Numbered from the stretch's first letter, positions 48,783 through 58,429 are shown. The stretch is DNA of 64,000 bases from Cedecea neteri (GCF_000758325.1 NZ_CP009459.1:2976001-3040000); one strand, 5' to 3'. A program made the numbers and translations. Notes: generated by a model from the letters alone, not told the origin.

Positions 48783-48815
48783 AGCCCCGCCGCGTAAAAG
48801 CCGCGGGGCTTTTTT
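48783..48815 (+). terminator. opgD terminator
   Basis: A stem of at least 8 bp (AGCCCCGC / GCGGGGCT) followed by a T-run, starting six bases after the opgD stop. Confidence 0.88.
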
Positions 48816-48970
48816 ATGCCCGTTTCACCGTCTCGTCCTCTTATTGCATAAATACTCTTTCATAATGAATTTCTATATGTTCACTTTTGGCGGTGTTTTA
48901 AATCTCGTGCGTTGCCACAAAAAAGTGACATAAGATAACTGTCACCTTCTAATAAAAGCGGGAGTCGCGC

Positions 48971-49525
48971 GTGGAACAACAGCAGGCCTGGCAGGATGAA
49001 GTGATCGCGGTTAATGATGACATCGAGCTGCATTCGGTGAATGAGCGGTTCGTCAAAGACGTTTTTGTCCTGGTGCAGCGTAACAAGAGCTGGCTGCAAA
49101 AGGCGATGAACTGGCCGCAGTATGTTGTTTCCGAGGACGACACCCGCAAAACGCTGCAGGGGAACTATGTTCTCCACCATAAGGGCTACGCGAAGATGTT
49201 TATGATCCTCTATCGCGGCGAGCTGGCGGGCGTCTTTTCCTTTAACCAGATAGTCCCGACCGACAAAACGGCCTACATCGGCTACTGGTTAAGCGAGGAT
49301 CGGCAGGGCAAGGGGATCATTTCCGCCGTGATTGAGGCCGCGATCGGCAAGTATGCGGGGGAAGGGACGGTGCGCCGGTTTGTCATCAAATGTATCGTCA
49401 CCAACCGGGCCAGTAACCGGGTGGCCCAACGCAATGGCTTCTCCCTTGAAGGCTGCCTGAAACAGGCCGAGTTTCTGAACGACGAGTTCCACGATCAGAA
49501 TATTTACGGGCGCATTGTTGATTAA
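48971..49525 (+). CDS. rimL: Ribosomal protein L7/L12 serine N-acetyltransferase RimL
   Basis: 184 residues from a GTG preceded by GGGAG. The stretches KNSWLQ-like KSWLQKAMNWPQYV, DTRKTLQGNYVLHHKGYAKMFMI and FSLEGCLKQAEFLNDEFHD match E. coli RimL. The acetyl-CoA loop is WLSEDRQGKGIISAVIEAAI. It acetylates L12 to L7. The ydcH gene that precedes rimL in E. coli does not fit in the 193-base gap. It overlaps the ydcK stop by four bases. Confidence 0.9.
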   Translation: MEQQQAWQDEVIAVNDDIELHSVNERFVKDVFVLVQRNKSWLQKAMNWPQYVVSEDDTRKTLQGNYVLHHKGYAKMFMILYRGELAGVFSFNQIVPTDKTAYIGYWLSEDRQGKGIISAVIEAAIGKYAGEGTVRRFVIKCIVTNRASNRVAQRNGFSLEGCLKQAEFLNDEFHDQNIYGRIVD

Positions 49526-50448
49526 AAAATGCCGTAAAACGGCGTGCGGGTAATTCGCTGTGCGCCATTAATATCCTTCATGCCGCGAAGATGAATCAGT
49601 TCGCCGCCAAAGCCTTCCACCGCCGCCTCATCATAAATCTGCACGTTGTTTTCGATGAGCACGTTACCCATCACTTTCGCCTCGCCATACACTTGCACAT
49701 TGTTGTCCAGCAGAACCGGGCCGCCGATAAGCGCCGCGTTACCGTAGACCTGGACGCGGTGCTTGAGCACGCAGTCGCCTTCAATAAGGGCGTTGCCGTA
49801 AACTTGAGAAGAGTAGCGGATGGTCGGGATCTGGCTGTCGCCGCTGCCGGCAATAATACGTGCGTTACCGGACACCTGTGCACAGTCACAAACCCAGACA
49901 TTGTTCTCTGCATTGCCTTCAATTACGGCGTTATCAAAAATGGCTGAGCGGTGTTCGACAAAGGCGTTGTTCACGCGGGCGTGGCCGTAGATTTGCGCCT
50001 GATGGACGATGCGTGAGGCCAGCACCGTGGCGTTCCCGTAGATTTGCAGCCGCATTTCTGTATCTTCGGTCAGCCCCAGCACGGCAATCACCTGGCTCTG
50101 CTGCAACACGCGGGCCGAGCCAGAAATAAAGCATTCGCCGCTGATGCGGGAATCCTCGACCCGCGCGTTGCCTCCCACTTTTGCGCGATGGCAGATTTCA
50201 GACTCACCGCGGATTTTGGCGTCGTCTTCAACGCGTGCACCGTTCCAGGCCAGGGCGTCAGGCTCAAGCCAGCAGCTTCCCGCGTGGCTTAAGTTCGCTT
50301 CTTCTTCAATCCAGCCGCCGCATTGCCCGGCCACGACGTTGCCGAAAGCGTAAAGCGCCTCAATTTGCCAGAGTCGAACTTGCCGCTGTTCGCCATCATG
50401 CTGATAATCATGAAGCCGTGAAACGTCCGTAAGCCGATATTTTTTCAT
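49522..50448 (-). CDS. ydcK: Left-handed beta-helix protein YdcK
   Basis: 308 residues. After the start MKKYRLTDVSRLHDYQ, most of the protein is hexapeptide-like repeats (VQVYGNAALIGGPVLLDNNV, VQIYDEAAV), giving a left-handed beta-helix related to acyl- and nucleotidyl-sugar transferases. LIHLRGMKDINGAQRITRTP matches the YdcK end. Function is unknown. Upstream open codons to 50544 overlap the NsrR-like site and were excluded. It is divergent from tehA. Confidence 0.9.
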   Translation of the reverse strand: MKKYRLTDVSRLHDYQHDGEQRQVRLWQIEALYAFGNVVAGQCGGWIEEEANLSHAGSCWLEPDALAWNGARVEDDAKIRGESEICHRAKVGGNARVEDSRISGECFISGSARVLQQSQVIAVLGLTEDTEMRLQIYGNATVLASRIVHQAQIYGHARVNNAFVEHRSAIFDNAVIEGNAENNVWVCDCAQVSGNARIIAGSGDSQIPTIRYSSQVYGNALIEGDCVLKHRVQVYGNAALIGGPVLLDNNVQVYGEAKVMGNVLIENNVQIYDEAAVEGFGGELIHLRGMKDINGAQRITRTPFYGIF

Positions 50449-50524
50449 GGTGATTTCTCGCTGTGCACTGCTGATAAACGTAGCAGGTAATTCACCGGCG
50501 TAGCGTTTGGCGGCGTAATCGCAT

Positions 50525-50547
50525 AAAATGCATTTAAAATACATTTT
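50525..50547. promoter_or_regulatory. NsrR-like operator upstream of tehAB
   Basis: A 23-bp near-perfect palindrome with arms AAAATGCATTT and AAATACATTTT around a central A. It differs at one base in each arm from the 11-1-11 NsrR consensus (AAGATGCATTT / AAATACATCTT). It lies 14 bases before tehA. NsrR control of tehAB has been proposed for enterics. Confidence 0.72.
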
Positions 50548-50561
50548 AAAAAATAAACAAA

Positions 50562-51554
50562 ATGAATAAACCGACCACCGGCAGCTTTATCAATCTTCCC
50601 GCAGGCTACTTTGGCATGGTGCTGGGCATCATCGGCATGGGGTTTGCGTGGCGATATGCCGCCACGATTTGGCCGGTGCCGTCTTTTATCGGTGAGACGC
50701 TGGTGGCGCTTGCCGCAGGCATCTGGCTGCTGCTGGCGTTAGCGTTCGTGACGCGTCTGGTGCGCTACCCGCACAGCGTGCTGGCAGAAATTCATCATCC
50801 TTTAATGAGCAGCTTCGTGAGCCTGTTCCCGGCGACGACCATGCTGGTGGCCATCGGCGTGGCCCCTTATCTACGCCCGCTCGCCGCAGTGATGTTTGGC
50901 TTTGGTGCCGTGGTGCAGCTTTGTTATGCCGCCTGGCAATCCGCCGGATTATGGCGGGGCACGCACCCGCAGGATGCCACGACGCCGGGGCTGTATTTGC
51001 CCACCGTCGCCAATAATTTTATCAGCGCGATGGCCTGCGGCGCGTTGGGTTATCACGACCTGGGGATCTTGTTCCTTGGGGCCGGTGTGTTTTCCTGGCT
51101 CAGTCTGGAACCGGCGATTTTGCACCGTATGCGCAGCGCCGGGGAACTGCCCACGCCGGTGCGCACATCGCTGGGCATTCAGCTTGCCCCTGCCTTGGTG
51201 GCCTGCAGCGCTTACCTTGCCGTGAATGGCGGCGTGACGGATTTCTTTGCCAAAATGCTGTTTGGCTACGGCCTGCTGCAACTGCTTTTCATGCTGCGCT
51301 TAATGCCCTGGTACCTGGCGCAGCCGTTCAATGCTTCTTTCTGGAGTTTCTCATTCGGTATTTCTGCGCTGGCCACCACGGCGCTCCATCTGAGCGCGGG
51401 CAGCGGGGACGGGCTGTTTCACGTCATTGCCGTGCCGCTGTTTATTTTTACTAATGTGATTATCGGCCTGCTGCTGGCGCGTACTTTTATCCTGCTAATG
51501 CAGGGAAAATTGATTCTGCGCACCGCGCGGCCTGAAAAAAAGGATCTGTCATGA
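50562..51554 (+). CDS. tehA: SLAC1/TDT-family inner-membrane channel TehA
   Basis: 330 residues, the E. coli length, with ten hydrophobic helices. [18 protein letters not shown] at the N-terminus is the family hallmark. TehA belongs to the dicarboxylate/SLAC1 channel group and is linked to tellurite resistance together with TehB. No Shine-Dalgarno is evident before the ATG. It overlaps tehB by the ATGA. Confidence 0.95.
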   Translation: MNKPTTGSFINLPAGYFGMVLGIIGMGFAWRYAATIWPVPSFIGETLVALAAGIWLLLALAFVTRLVRYPHSVLAEIHHPLMSSFVSLFPATTMLVAIGVAPYLRPLAAVMFGFGAVVQLCYAAWQSAGLWRGTHPQDATTPGLYLPTVANNFISAMACGALGYHDLGILFLGAGVFSWLSLEPAILHRMRSAGELPTPVRTSLGIQLAPALVACSAYLAVNGGVTDFFAKMLFGYGLLQLLFMLRLMPWYLAQPFNASFWSFSFGISALATTALHLSAGSGDGLFHVIAVPLFIFTNVIIGLLLARTFILLMQGKLILRTARPEKKDLS

Positions 51555-52144
51555 CCGAGAAGTCTGAAAGCTATTACAGCGAAAAATACGGCTTAACTGC
51601 CACACATTCTGATGTACTGAACGCCGTGAAGTACGTTGCGCCAGGCAAAACGCTGGATCTTGGCTGCGGCGGCGGGCGCAACAGCCTGTACCTGAACCAG
51701 AAAGGGTTCGACGTCACCGCCTGGGATAAAAACCCGATGAGCATCGCCAGGCTGAATCAGATTATCGAAACAGAAGGGCTGAAAAACATTGTCACCGCCG
51801 AGGCTGACCTTAACCAGCTGAGCTTTGACGGCGAGTACGACTTTATTCTCTCCACCGTGGTGATGATGTTCCTCGAGCGAAGCACGATCCCAGGGCTTAT
51901 CGCCAATATGCAGCGCTGCACCAAACCCGGCGGCTACAACCTGATTGTGGCGGCCATGGATACCGAGGATTTCCCGTGCACGGTCGGCTTCCCGTTTGCC
52001 TTTAAAGAGGGGGAGCTGCGGAACTACTACGAAGGATGGGAACTGATTAAATACAACGAAGATGTGGGGCAGTTGCACAAGACCGATGAGAACGGCAACC
52101 GCATCAAGCTGCGTTTTGCCACGATGCTGGCGCGTAAGAAGTAA
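51551..52144 (+). CDS. tehB: SAM-dependent tellurite methyltransferase TehB
   Basis: 197 residues, the E. coli length. Motif I is [15 protein letters not shown], and [11 protein letters not shown] and [14 protein letters not shown] follow. It uses S-adenosylmethionine to detoxify tellurite and can methylate selenium compounds. Translation is coupled to tehA through a 4-base overlap. Confidence 0.95.
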   Translation: MTEKSESYYSEKYGLTATHSDVLNAVKYVAPGKTLDLGCGGGRNSLYLNQKGFDVTAWDKNPMSIARLNQIIETEGLKNIVTAEADLNQLSFDGEYDFILSTVVMMFLERSTIPGLIANMQRCTKPGGYNLIVAAMDTEDFPCTVGFPFAFKEGELRNYYEGWELIKYNEDVGQLHKTDENGNRIKLRFATMLARKK

Positions 52145-52157
52145 ATGTAAAAATTAA

Positions 52158-52254
52158 CCCTCACCCCGTCCCTCTCCCTGGAAGGGAGAGGGGGAATTAA
52201 AGCGTTCTCTGTATGAATTCCCTCTCCCTTAGGGGAGAGGGTTAGGGTGAGGGG
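52158..52254. repeat. Composite palindromic repeat, copy 1 (tehB-pepT)
   Basis: Two hairpins (CCCTCTCCC/GGGAGAGGG and a CCCTCTCCC...GGGGAGAGGG unit) sit inside outer arms CCCTCACCC (52158) and GGGTGAGGG (to 52253). This is a BIME-like extragenic element of a kind common in enterobacteria. A related copy is at 55217-55301. Confidence 0.85.
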
Positions 52255-52258
52255 AAAA

Positions 52259-53488
52259 TTACTTCGCCGCCAGCAGGCAAAGCTTCAGCGCCACATTGTA
52301 AGAAGCCTCGAACGCCCGCAGCGGTAAAAACTCAAATCGCGAATGGAAATTGTGCGCGCCGGTAAAGAAGTTCGGCGTCAGCAAGCCTTTAGCCGAAAGC
52401 GCCGCGCCATCCGTGCCGCCGCGCATTGGGATCACCTTCGGCTCAATCCCCAGCTCATCCAGAGCGGCAAAAATCAAATCAATGGCCCGGCGGTCATCGG
52501 TAATGGCGTTACTGATGTTGCTGTACGTATCGCTGATGCTGAACTCGACGCGTGCAGTCGGGTATTGCGCAGCAATCTTCTGCGCCACTTCGCCAATTTG
52601 CTGTTTGCGGCGTTCAAAGTTGGCCAAATCGAAGTCGCGAATATTTGCCTTCAGCAGCGCTTCGCTCTGTGAAGCCTGCATCCCGTTAAACCAGACGTAA
52701 CCTTCACGCCCTTCGGTGTGTTCTGGCGTCTGTTGGCGGTCAAAATGGCTGATGTAGTCCATCGCCATCAGCAGCGGGTTCACCAGTACGCCTTTGGAGG
52801 ACATCGGATGGCTGGTGACGCCGGTGAATTTTAGCTCCGCGTGGGCAGCGTTGAAGTTTTCATACACCACTTCGCCCAGTTCGCAGCAGTCGATGGTCCA
52901 CGCGAAATCGACGTCAAAACGCGCCAGATCCAGCGCTTTGGCGCCACACAGGCCAATTTCTTCATCCGGGACGAAGGCCACCACAATGTCGCCGTGTTGG
53001 TGCTCTGCAGTCAGGTTCTCCAGCAGCGTCATCACCACCGTGACGGCGGCCTTGTTGTCCGCGCCCAGCACGCTGGTGCCGTCGCTGAAGATAATCTCTT
53101 CCCCAGGCCAGGCGTTGATTTCAGGGTGTTCCGCCGTGCGCAGCCAGATGTTCTCTTTGGCGTTCAGGCATAAATCTTCGCCCGTGAAGCGGAGGATCTG
53201 CGGATGGATATCCGGGGAAAGGCCAACGTCAACGGTATCAATGTGTGTAATGAACCCCACGCGCGGCGCGCCGGCCACGTTGCCTTTCTTCACGGCGGTG
53301 ACCGTGGCGTGCTCATCAATCACAATATTTTCAAGTCCCAGCGTACGCAGTTCTTCAGCGAGCATACTGGCCATTTCGTGTTGCCCTGGGGTACTGGGCA
53401 GGCTGCTGACGCGCGGGTCACTTTGGCTGGTCACCGCCAGATAACGAAAGAAGCGTTGGGTGAGCTGCTCGCTGAGCGACGAAGACAT
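52259..53488 (-). CDS. pepT: Peptidase T (tripeptide aminopeptidase)
   Basis: 409 residues of the M20 family. Metal-ligand motifs are FITHIDTVDV, GTSVLGADNKAAVTVVM, VPDEEIGLCGAKALD and the GGTDGAALSAKG loop. It removes the N-terminal residue from tripeptides in the cytoplasm. AGGAAAC precedes the ATG. It is divergent from a DppA-like binding protein, which fits peptide use. It is not between tehB and ydcL in E. coli. Confidence 0.95.
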   Translation of the reverse strand: MSSSLSEQLTQRFFRYLAVTSQSDPRVSSLPSTPGQHEMASMLAEELRTLGLENIVIDEHATVTAVKKGNVAGAPRVGFITHIDTVDVGLSPDIHPQILRFTGEDLCLNAKENIWLRTAEHPEINAWPGEEIIFSDGTSVLGADNKAAVTVVMTLLENLTAEHQHGDIVVAFVPDEEIGLCGAKALDLARFDVDFAWTIDCCELGEVVYENFNAAHAELKFTGVTSHPMSSKGVLVNPLLMAMDYISHFDRQQTPEHTEGREGYVWFNGMQASQSEALLKANIRDFDLANFERRKQQIGEVAQKIAAQYPTARVEFSISDTYSNISNAITDDRRAIDLIFAALDELGIEPKVIPMRGGTDGAALSAKGLLTPNFFTGAHNFHSRFEFLPLRAFEASYNVALKLCLLAAK

Positions 53489-53607
53489 AGTGTTTCCTTA
53501 TTGTTCGATGTTGTTTGTTGGCAATGTAAATTTAATGTTATTTATTAAGGCGCTTTGCACAAGCTTTATTCATTCAGGGTCAGGACAAACACCACAGGAA
53601 GACAGCG

Positions 53608-55203
53608 ATGAAAACAAAGATTACAACGCTTGCACTTGCCGTAGCGGCGCTCTCTATCAGTACCAGCGTGGCGGCCAGCACGCTGGTTTATTGCTCCGAA
53701 GGCTCACCGGAAAACTTCAACCCGCAGCTCTATACCTCGGGCACCAGTGTGGATGCCAGCGCGGTGCCGGTTTATAACCGGCTGGTGGATTTTAAAGTCG
53801 GCACCACGGAACTGCAGCCCAGCCTGGCCGAAAGCTGGGACGTCAGCGAGGACGGCAAAGTCTATACCTTCCATCTGCGCAAAGGTGTGAAGTTCCAGAG
53901 CAACAAATATTTTAAGCCCACCAGAGATTTCAACGCGGATGACGTGATTTTCTCGTTTATGCGCCAGAAAGATCCGAAGCATCCGTATCACAACGTCTCC
54001 AACGGCAACTATTCCAACTTCGAAAGCCTGGAGTTTGGCAAGCTGATCACCGCGATTGATAAAGTGGATGACAACACCGTGCGCTTCACGCTGGCACACC
54101 CGGAAGCGCCGTTTGTCGCGGATTTGGGCTGGTATTTTGCCTCGATTCTCTCTTCCGAATACGCTGATGCCATGATGAAGGCTGGCACGCCTGAGCGCGT
54201 TGATTCCGACCCCATCGGCACAGGGCCGTTTGAGCTGAAGCAATACCAGAAAGACTCCCGCATTCTCTATACCGCTTTCCCTGATTACTGGCAGGGCAAA
54301 TCAAAAATCGACCGTTTAGTGTTCTCCATCACGCCGGATGCCTCGATTCGCTACGCCAAGCTTGAGAAAAACGAATGCCAGGTAATGCCGTTCCCGAACC
54401 CGGCGGATTTGCCGCGCATGAAGGAAAACAAAGACATCACGCTGATGCAAAAAGCGGGGCTGAATACCGGTTTTCTGGCTTTTAACACCCAGAAGCCGCC
54501 GCTGGATAATGTGAAAGTGCGACAGGCGCTGGCAATGGCGATTAACAAACCGGCGATTATCGAAGCGGTGTTCCACGGCACGGGCATCGAGGCGAAAAAC
54601 CTGCTGCCGCCGGGCGTGTGGAGCGCGGACGACAAGCTCAAAGACTACGATTACGATCCTGAAAAAGCGAAGGCGCTACTCAAAGAAGCCGGGTTTGCCA
54701 ACGGCATGAGCATTGACCTGTGGGCGATGCCGGTGCAGCGTCCGTATAACCCGAACGCTAAACGTATGGCGGAGATGATTCAGGCGGACTGGGCGAAAGT
54801 TGGTGTGACGGCGAAAATTGTCACCTACGAATGGGGCGAATACCTCAAGCGAGTGAAGGGCGGCGAGCACCAGGCGGCGCTGATGGGCTGGACGACGGCC
54901 ACCGGTGACCCGGACAACTTCTTCGGGCCGCTATTTACCTGCACATCGGCCAACGGCGGGTCTAACTCATCCAAATGGTGCTATCAGCCGTTTGATAAGC
55001 TGATTCTTGAAGCCCGTGCCGAGGGGAACCACGATAAGCGAGTCGAACTCTACAAAGAAGCGCAGCAAATGATGCACGACCAGATGCCTGCGGTGATGAT
55101 TGCCCACTCCACGATTTTCGAGCCGGTGCGTAAAGAGGTGACCGGGTATGAAATTGACCCGTTCGGGAAGCACATTTTTTATCAGGTGGATGTGAAGAAG
55201 TAA
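53608..55203 (+). CDS. DppA-like periplasmic peptide-binding protein, orphan
   Basis: 531 residues. After a signal peptide cleaved near residue 23 the mature protein begins with STLVYCSEGSPENFNPQL, as in DppA. IDLWAMPVQRPYNPNA, VTYEWGEYLKRVKGG and SKWCYQPFDKLI are DppA hallmarks, and the two conserved Cys pairs are kept. It should bind dipeptides or haem. No permease or ATPase genes follow, so it is probably a second receptor for a Dpp or Opp transporter encoded elsewhere. A palindromic repeat follows its stop. Confidence 0.88.
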   Translation: MKTKITTLALAVAALSISTSVAASTLVYCSEGSPENFNPQLYTSGTSVDASAVPVYNRLVDFKVGTTELQPSLAESWDVSEDGKVYTFHLRKGVKFQSNKYFKPTRDFNADDVIFSFMRQKDPKHPYHNVSNGNYSNFESLEFGKLITAIDKVDDNTVRFTLAHPEAPFVADLGWYFASILSSEYADAMMKAGTPERVDSDPIGTGPFELKQYQKDSRILYTAFPDYWQGKSKIDRLVFSITPDASIRYAKLEKNECQVMPFPNPADLPRMKENKDITLMQKAGLNTGFLAFNTQKPPLDNVKVRQALAMAINKPAIIEAVFHGTGIEAKNLLPPGVWSADDKLKDYDYDPEKAKALLKEAGFANGMSIDLWAMPVQRPYNPNAKRMAEMIQADWAKVGVTAKIVTYEWGEYLKRVKGGEHQAALMGWTTATGDPDNFFGPLFTCTSANGGSNSSKWCYQPFDKLILEARAEGNHDKRVELYKEAQQMMHDQMPAVMIAHSTIFEPVRKEVTGYEIDPFGKHIFYQVDVKK

Positions 55204-55216
55204 GTCGGCTGAAGGT

Positions 55217-55301
55217 CCCTCTCCCTTTGGGGAGAGGGAATAAAAAAGATTGCATGCCGTTTTCCCCCTCGCCCCCTTGGGGAGAGGGCCGGGGTGAGGG
55301 G
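55217..55301. repeat. Composite palindromic repeat, copy 2 (after the DppA-like gene)
   Basis: It contains a CCCTCTCCC-TTTG-GGGAGAGGG hairpin and a second CCCCTTGGGGAGAGGG unit ending in GGGGTGAGGGG. It is related to copy 1 at 52158-52254 and lies 14 bases after the gene's stop, so it may also end its transcript. Confidence 0.82.
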
Positions 55302-55329
55302 CTTTACCCACTCGCAGCCAAATAAACCG

Positions 55330-56697
55330 CTACACCGTACTCCGCTCACTCACCGCCTCAACCGGCGCAGCTGCCGTCGCCTGATTCGCCTGCTGTTCCT
55401 CGCGGAACTTCAGGTTATCCCAGACCCGGAAGAACGGGTAATACATCACCAGCGAGATAGCCAGGTTCACAATCTGCAGAATCGAGCCGGAAATATGGCC
55501 GCCCGTCGCCAAATAGCCGCTGACGATAATCGGCGTCGTGAACGGCAGCGCAATCCCTGCAGGTGGCGCAACCAGGCCTGTTGCCATCGCCGTGTAGGAG
55601 ACAATAACCAGCACCACCGGGGTCAAAATAAACGGCACCACCAGGTACGGGTTCATCACCAGCGGAATGCCAAACACCATCGGTTCGCTGATGTTAAACA
55701 GGCTGCCCGGCGCGGCAATCTTACCCAGTTGCTTCATCTGCACGCTGCGGCTGCGGATCAGCATAAAGATCACGAGGCCTAGCAGCGCCCCGGTGCCGCC
55801 AGGGGCGATCCACAGGTCGTAGAACTGCTGGGTAATGATGTGCGGGATAGGCAGACCGTTCTGGAATGCCGCCAGGTTCTCGGACATATTGGTCAGCCAG
55901 ACCGGGCGGATAAACACCAGCACGATGGTGTCGCCGTGCAGGCCGAGCGTCCACAGAATGCCAATCAGGATCACCGACACAATCATTCCCGGTAACGAGC
56001 CGCCAATGTGGCTCATCGGAATGCCGACCAGATCCGTGATCATAGTGTTGATGTCACCAAACGGCGTGGCTTCCACCAGCAGGCGAAGCGCCAGCACCAC
56101 CGCCAGCACGCAAAAACCCGGCACCAGCGCGAGGAACGATTTTGCTACCGCAGGCGGCACACCTTCTGGCATGCGGATCACCAGATTACGGTTGCTGATA
56201 AACCGGTAAATCTCGGTAGAAAGCAGGGCGATCAGAATCGCGACAAACAGCCCCTGACTGCCAATTTGCCCCATCGGCAGCACGCCCTTCACGAACTCAG
56301 CGGGCCCGCCGGACGGCGGCGTGAACATAATGTTCTGCGGGATGGTCATGATAAAAGCGACCAGTGACACCGCCCCGGCGGTGAGCGGGTCGATAGTGCG
56401 GTATTTTTCGGCCAGACGATAGGCGATCCCGAAACTCGAAATAATCGCCATGATGTCATAGGTCGCTTTCACCGGATAAAGCAGCTTGGTCTGCCACGTG
56501 GCCCCAAACAGATCGGTCATTAGCTGGGGGTAACCCGGCACCGGCAGATAGGCGAAAATCAGGAAGAACGAGCCAATCAGCATGAACGGCATGTTCAGAA
56601 TGATCCCGTCGCGGACGGAAAGCACGTGCTTTTGCCCGGCGATTTTCAGCGCCACGGGCAGCACATATTTTTCAAGAAACGATTTCTTTGCGGACAC
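55330..56697 (-). CDS. PTS lactose/cellobiose-family EIIC permease
   Basis: 455 residues from a GTG preceded by GGGGTAACC, about ten helices. SFLEKYVLPVALKIAGQKHVLSVRDGI and FNISEPMVFGIPLVMNPYLVVPFI are characteristic of ChbC/CelB. It forms the sugar channel of a cellobiose-type PTS. It is the last gene of the unit EIIB, GH4, EIIC, with a 91-base gap after the GH4 gene. The longer open frame upstream overlaps that gap and was excluded. Confidence 0.9.
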   Translation of the reverse strand: MSAKKSFLEKYVLPVALKIAGQKHVLSVRDGIILNMPFMLIGSFFLIFAYLPVPGYPQLMTDLFGATWQTKLLYPVKATYDIMAIISSFGIAYRLAEKYRTIDPLTAGAVSLVAFIMTIPQNIMFTPPSGGPAEFVKGVLPMGQIGSQGLFVAILIALLSTEIYRFISNRNLVIRMPEGVPPAVAKSFLALVPGFCVLAVVLALRLLVEATPFGDINTMITDLVGIPMSHIGGSLPGMIVSVILIGILWTLGLHGDTIVLVFIRPVWLTNMSENLAAFQNGLPIPHIITQQFYDLWIAPGGTGALLGLVIFMLIRSRSVQMKQLGKIAAPGSLFNISEPMVFGIPLVMNPYLVVPFILTPVVLVIVSYTAMATGLVAPPAGIALPFTTPIIVSGYLATGGHISGSILQIVNLAISLVMYYPFFRVWDNLKFREEQQANQATAAAPVEAVSERSTV

Positions 56698-56788
56698 GGT
56701 TACCCCTGTCCCGGCGCATGGCCGGGCATTATTGTTATTGATTTCTGTTGTGGGGTGGGCGTAAAGCATCGCCCACCGGTAATCGGCG

Positions 56789-58090
56789 CTAATTAAACTG
56801 CGGCAGCCACGCCTTGTTGCTTGCAAGCACTTCGTCGAGCAACGTCTGAGCGATATTCACGTCAGCCACCAGCGGGTTCGCTATCAGCGCCAGGAGCGCC
56901 TGCTGCTTATCGCCGTGAACCGCCGCTTCAATCGTCAGCCGTTCAAAGTCTTTCACCTGCTGAGTCAGGCCATTCATCAAAGGAGGAAGTTTGCCAAAGG
57001 CCAGCGGATGAGCCCCCAGCGCATCGATCACGCAGTTGGTTTCGATCACTGCGTCGTCCGGTAGCCCCTGAATAGCGCCGTTGTTGGCGGTATTCACCAC
57101 CATCTGTTTGCCGAGGTTGTTGTGCAGGGCGTCGATAAGCTCCAGGGCCACTTCCGAGTAGAACGAGCCGCCGCGCTGGCTCAACTGCTCCGGCTTTTTG
57201 TCGAGCTGCGGGTTGGCGTACAGCTCAAACAATTCGGCCTCGACTTTCATCACCTGTTCAGCGCGCGTACCTTTCCCGTTGGCCGCATCCGCCAGCTCGT
57301 CTTTGAGCATGGTGCGGGTTTGCCAGAAGTAACGATGGTACGGGCAAGGGATCGCTTTCAGGGCACGCAGCAGGGCGGGCGGCCACGGAATCGCTTTAAT
57401 GTTGTTCATCGACAACTGCTCGCCGTCGCACAACATTTCAATCACCTCGGCGGTCGCGTCACGGCCATCGGCAATCACCTCGTGCACCCACACCATGTGG
57501 TTGAGCCCGGCGAAGCGCAGCGTGACTTTGTCGTAAGGCAGTTGAAGCATGTCAGCGATGGTGTGGTGCATCGTCACCGGCACATTGCACAGGCCCACAA
57601 TCTTCGCGGAGCTGTAGCGGGAAACCGCCTCGGTGACGATCCCTGCCGGGTTGGTGAAATTAATAATCCACGCATTCGGGGCCAGATGCTCCACGCGTTT
57701 AGCAATGTCCAGCATCACCGGAATGGTACGCAGCGCTTTGGCAAAACCGCCGACGCCGGTGGTCTCCTGGCCCAGCAGCTCGTGGCTGAGGCCCAGGCGT
57801 TCGTCGGCGGCACGAGCGGGCAGTTGCCCCACGCGAAGCTGGGTCAGCACAAAGCTGGAACCCGCAATCGCGGCGTCTGGTTCGTAATGTACCGTCACTT
57901 TGACCTGCTCCAGACCTTTGCTGTCGAACATGCGACGAGCCAGCGCGGCGATGATTTCCACCTTCTGGCGGCCCGCTTCTACATCCACCAGCGCCAGCTC
58001 CGTCATCGGCAGGGCGGCATGGCGCAGGATCAGGCCTTCAATCAGTTCCGGGGTGTAGCTGCTGCCCCCGCCTACAACGGTAATTTTCAT
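56789..58090 (-). CDS. GH4 6-phospho-beta-glucosidase
   Basis: 433 residues. The NAD+-binding motif KITVVGGGSSYTPELIEGL, the metal-binding GLCNVPVTMHH and FAGLNHMVWVHEV identify glycoside hydrolase family 4, close to ChbF/LicH types. It splits 6-phospho-beta-glucosides delivered by the PTS, with NAD+ and Mn2+ needed. It lies 16 bases after the EIIB gene in the same operon. Confidence 0.9.
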   Translation of the reverse strand: MKITVVGGGSSYTPELIEGLILRHAALPMTELALVDVEAGRQKVEIIAALARRMFDSKGLEQVKVTVHYEPDAAIAGSSFVLTQLRVGQLPARAADERLGLSHELLGQETTGVGGFAKALRTIPVMLDIAKRVEHLAPNAWIINFTNPAGIVTEAVSRYSSAKIVGLCNVPVTMHHTIADMLQLPYDKVTLRFAGLNHMVWVHEVIADGRDATAEVIEMLCDGEQLSMNNIKAIPWPPALLRALKAIPCPYHRYFWQTRTMLKDELADAANGKGTRAEQVMKVEAELFELYANPQLDKKPEQLSQRGGSFYSEVALELIDALHNNLGKQMVVNTANNGAIQGLPDDAVIETNCVIDALGAHPLAFGKLPPLMNGLTQQVKDFERLTIEAAVHGDKQQALLALIANPLVADVNIAQTLLDEVLASNKAWLPQFN

Positions 58091-58106
58091 TGGTTTCTCC
58101 CGGTTG

Positions 58107-58412
58107 TCAGGCCATCAGAGTGATGGCTTTATCCAGTACGCGGTCGCCGCGCATGGTGCCGTAATCCATCATGTCGATCACCGCGACCGGTTTGCCGAGA
58201 GGAGCTGAAAGCTCGGAAAGGCGTGCCAGTTCGAACTGCACCTGAGGGCCGAGCAGCACCACGTCGGCGCTCTGGAGGTGGCTTTCAATTTCGGCGACAG
58301 AGACGGCGTCAATTTGAATGTCCAGGGCGCGTTTCGTGGCCTCGGCGCGCATTTTCTGCACCAGCATGCTGGTGGACATCCCTGCGGCACAACACAACAT
58401 GATCTTTTTCAT
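58107..58412 (-). CDS. PTS cellobiose-family EIIB
   Basis: 101 residues. The phosphorylated Cys is in the N-terminal MLCCAAGMSTSMLV (second Cys, residue 8), followed by VVLLGPQVQFEL, as in ChbB. It passes phosphate to the sugar through EIIC. First gene of the operon. No EIIA gene is in the cluster, so EIIA must come from elsewhere. Confidence 0.92.
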   Translation of the reverse strand: MKKIMLCCAAGMSTSMLVQKMRAEATKRALDIQIDAVSVAEIESHLQSADVVLLGPQVQFELARLSELSAPLGKPVAVIDMMDYGTMRGDRVLDKAITLMA

Positions 58413-58429
58413 TACCTTTATCCTTCAAA

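Noticed and set aside
48925-48945. GTGACA-N9-TGTCAC dyad upstream of rimL as a matS site
   Set aside because: matS needs the two GTGAC arms separated by three bases. This spacing is wrong; it could be a promoter-proximal operator but I have no support for that.
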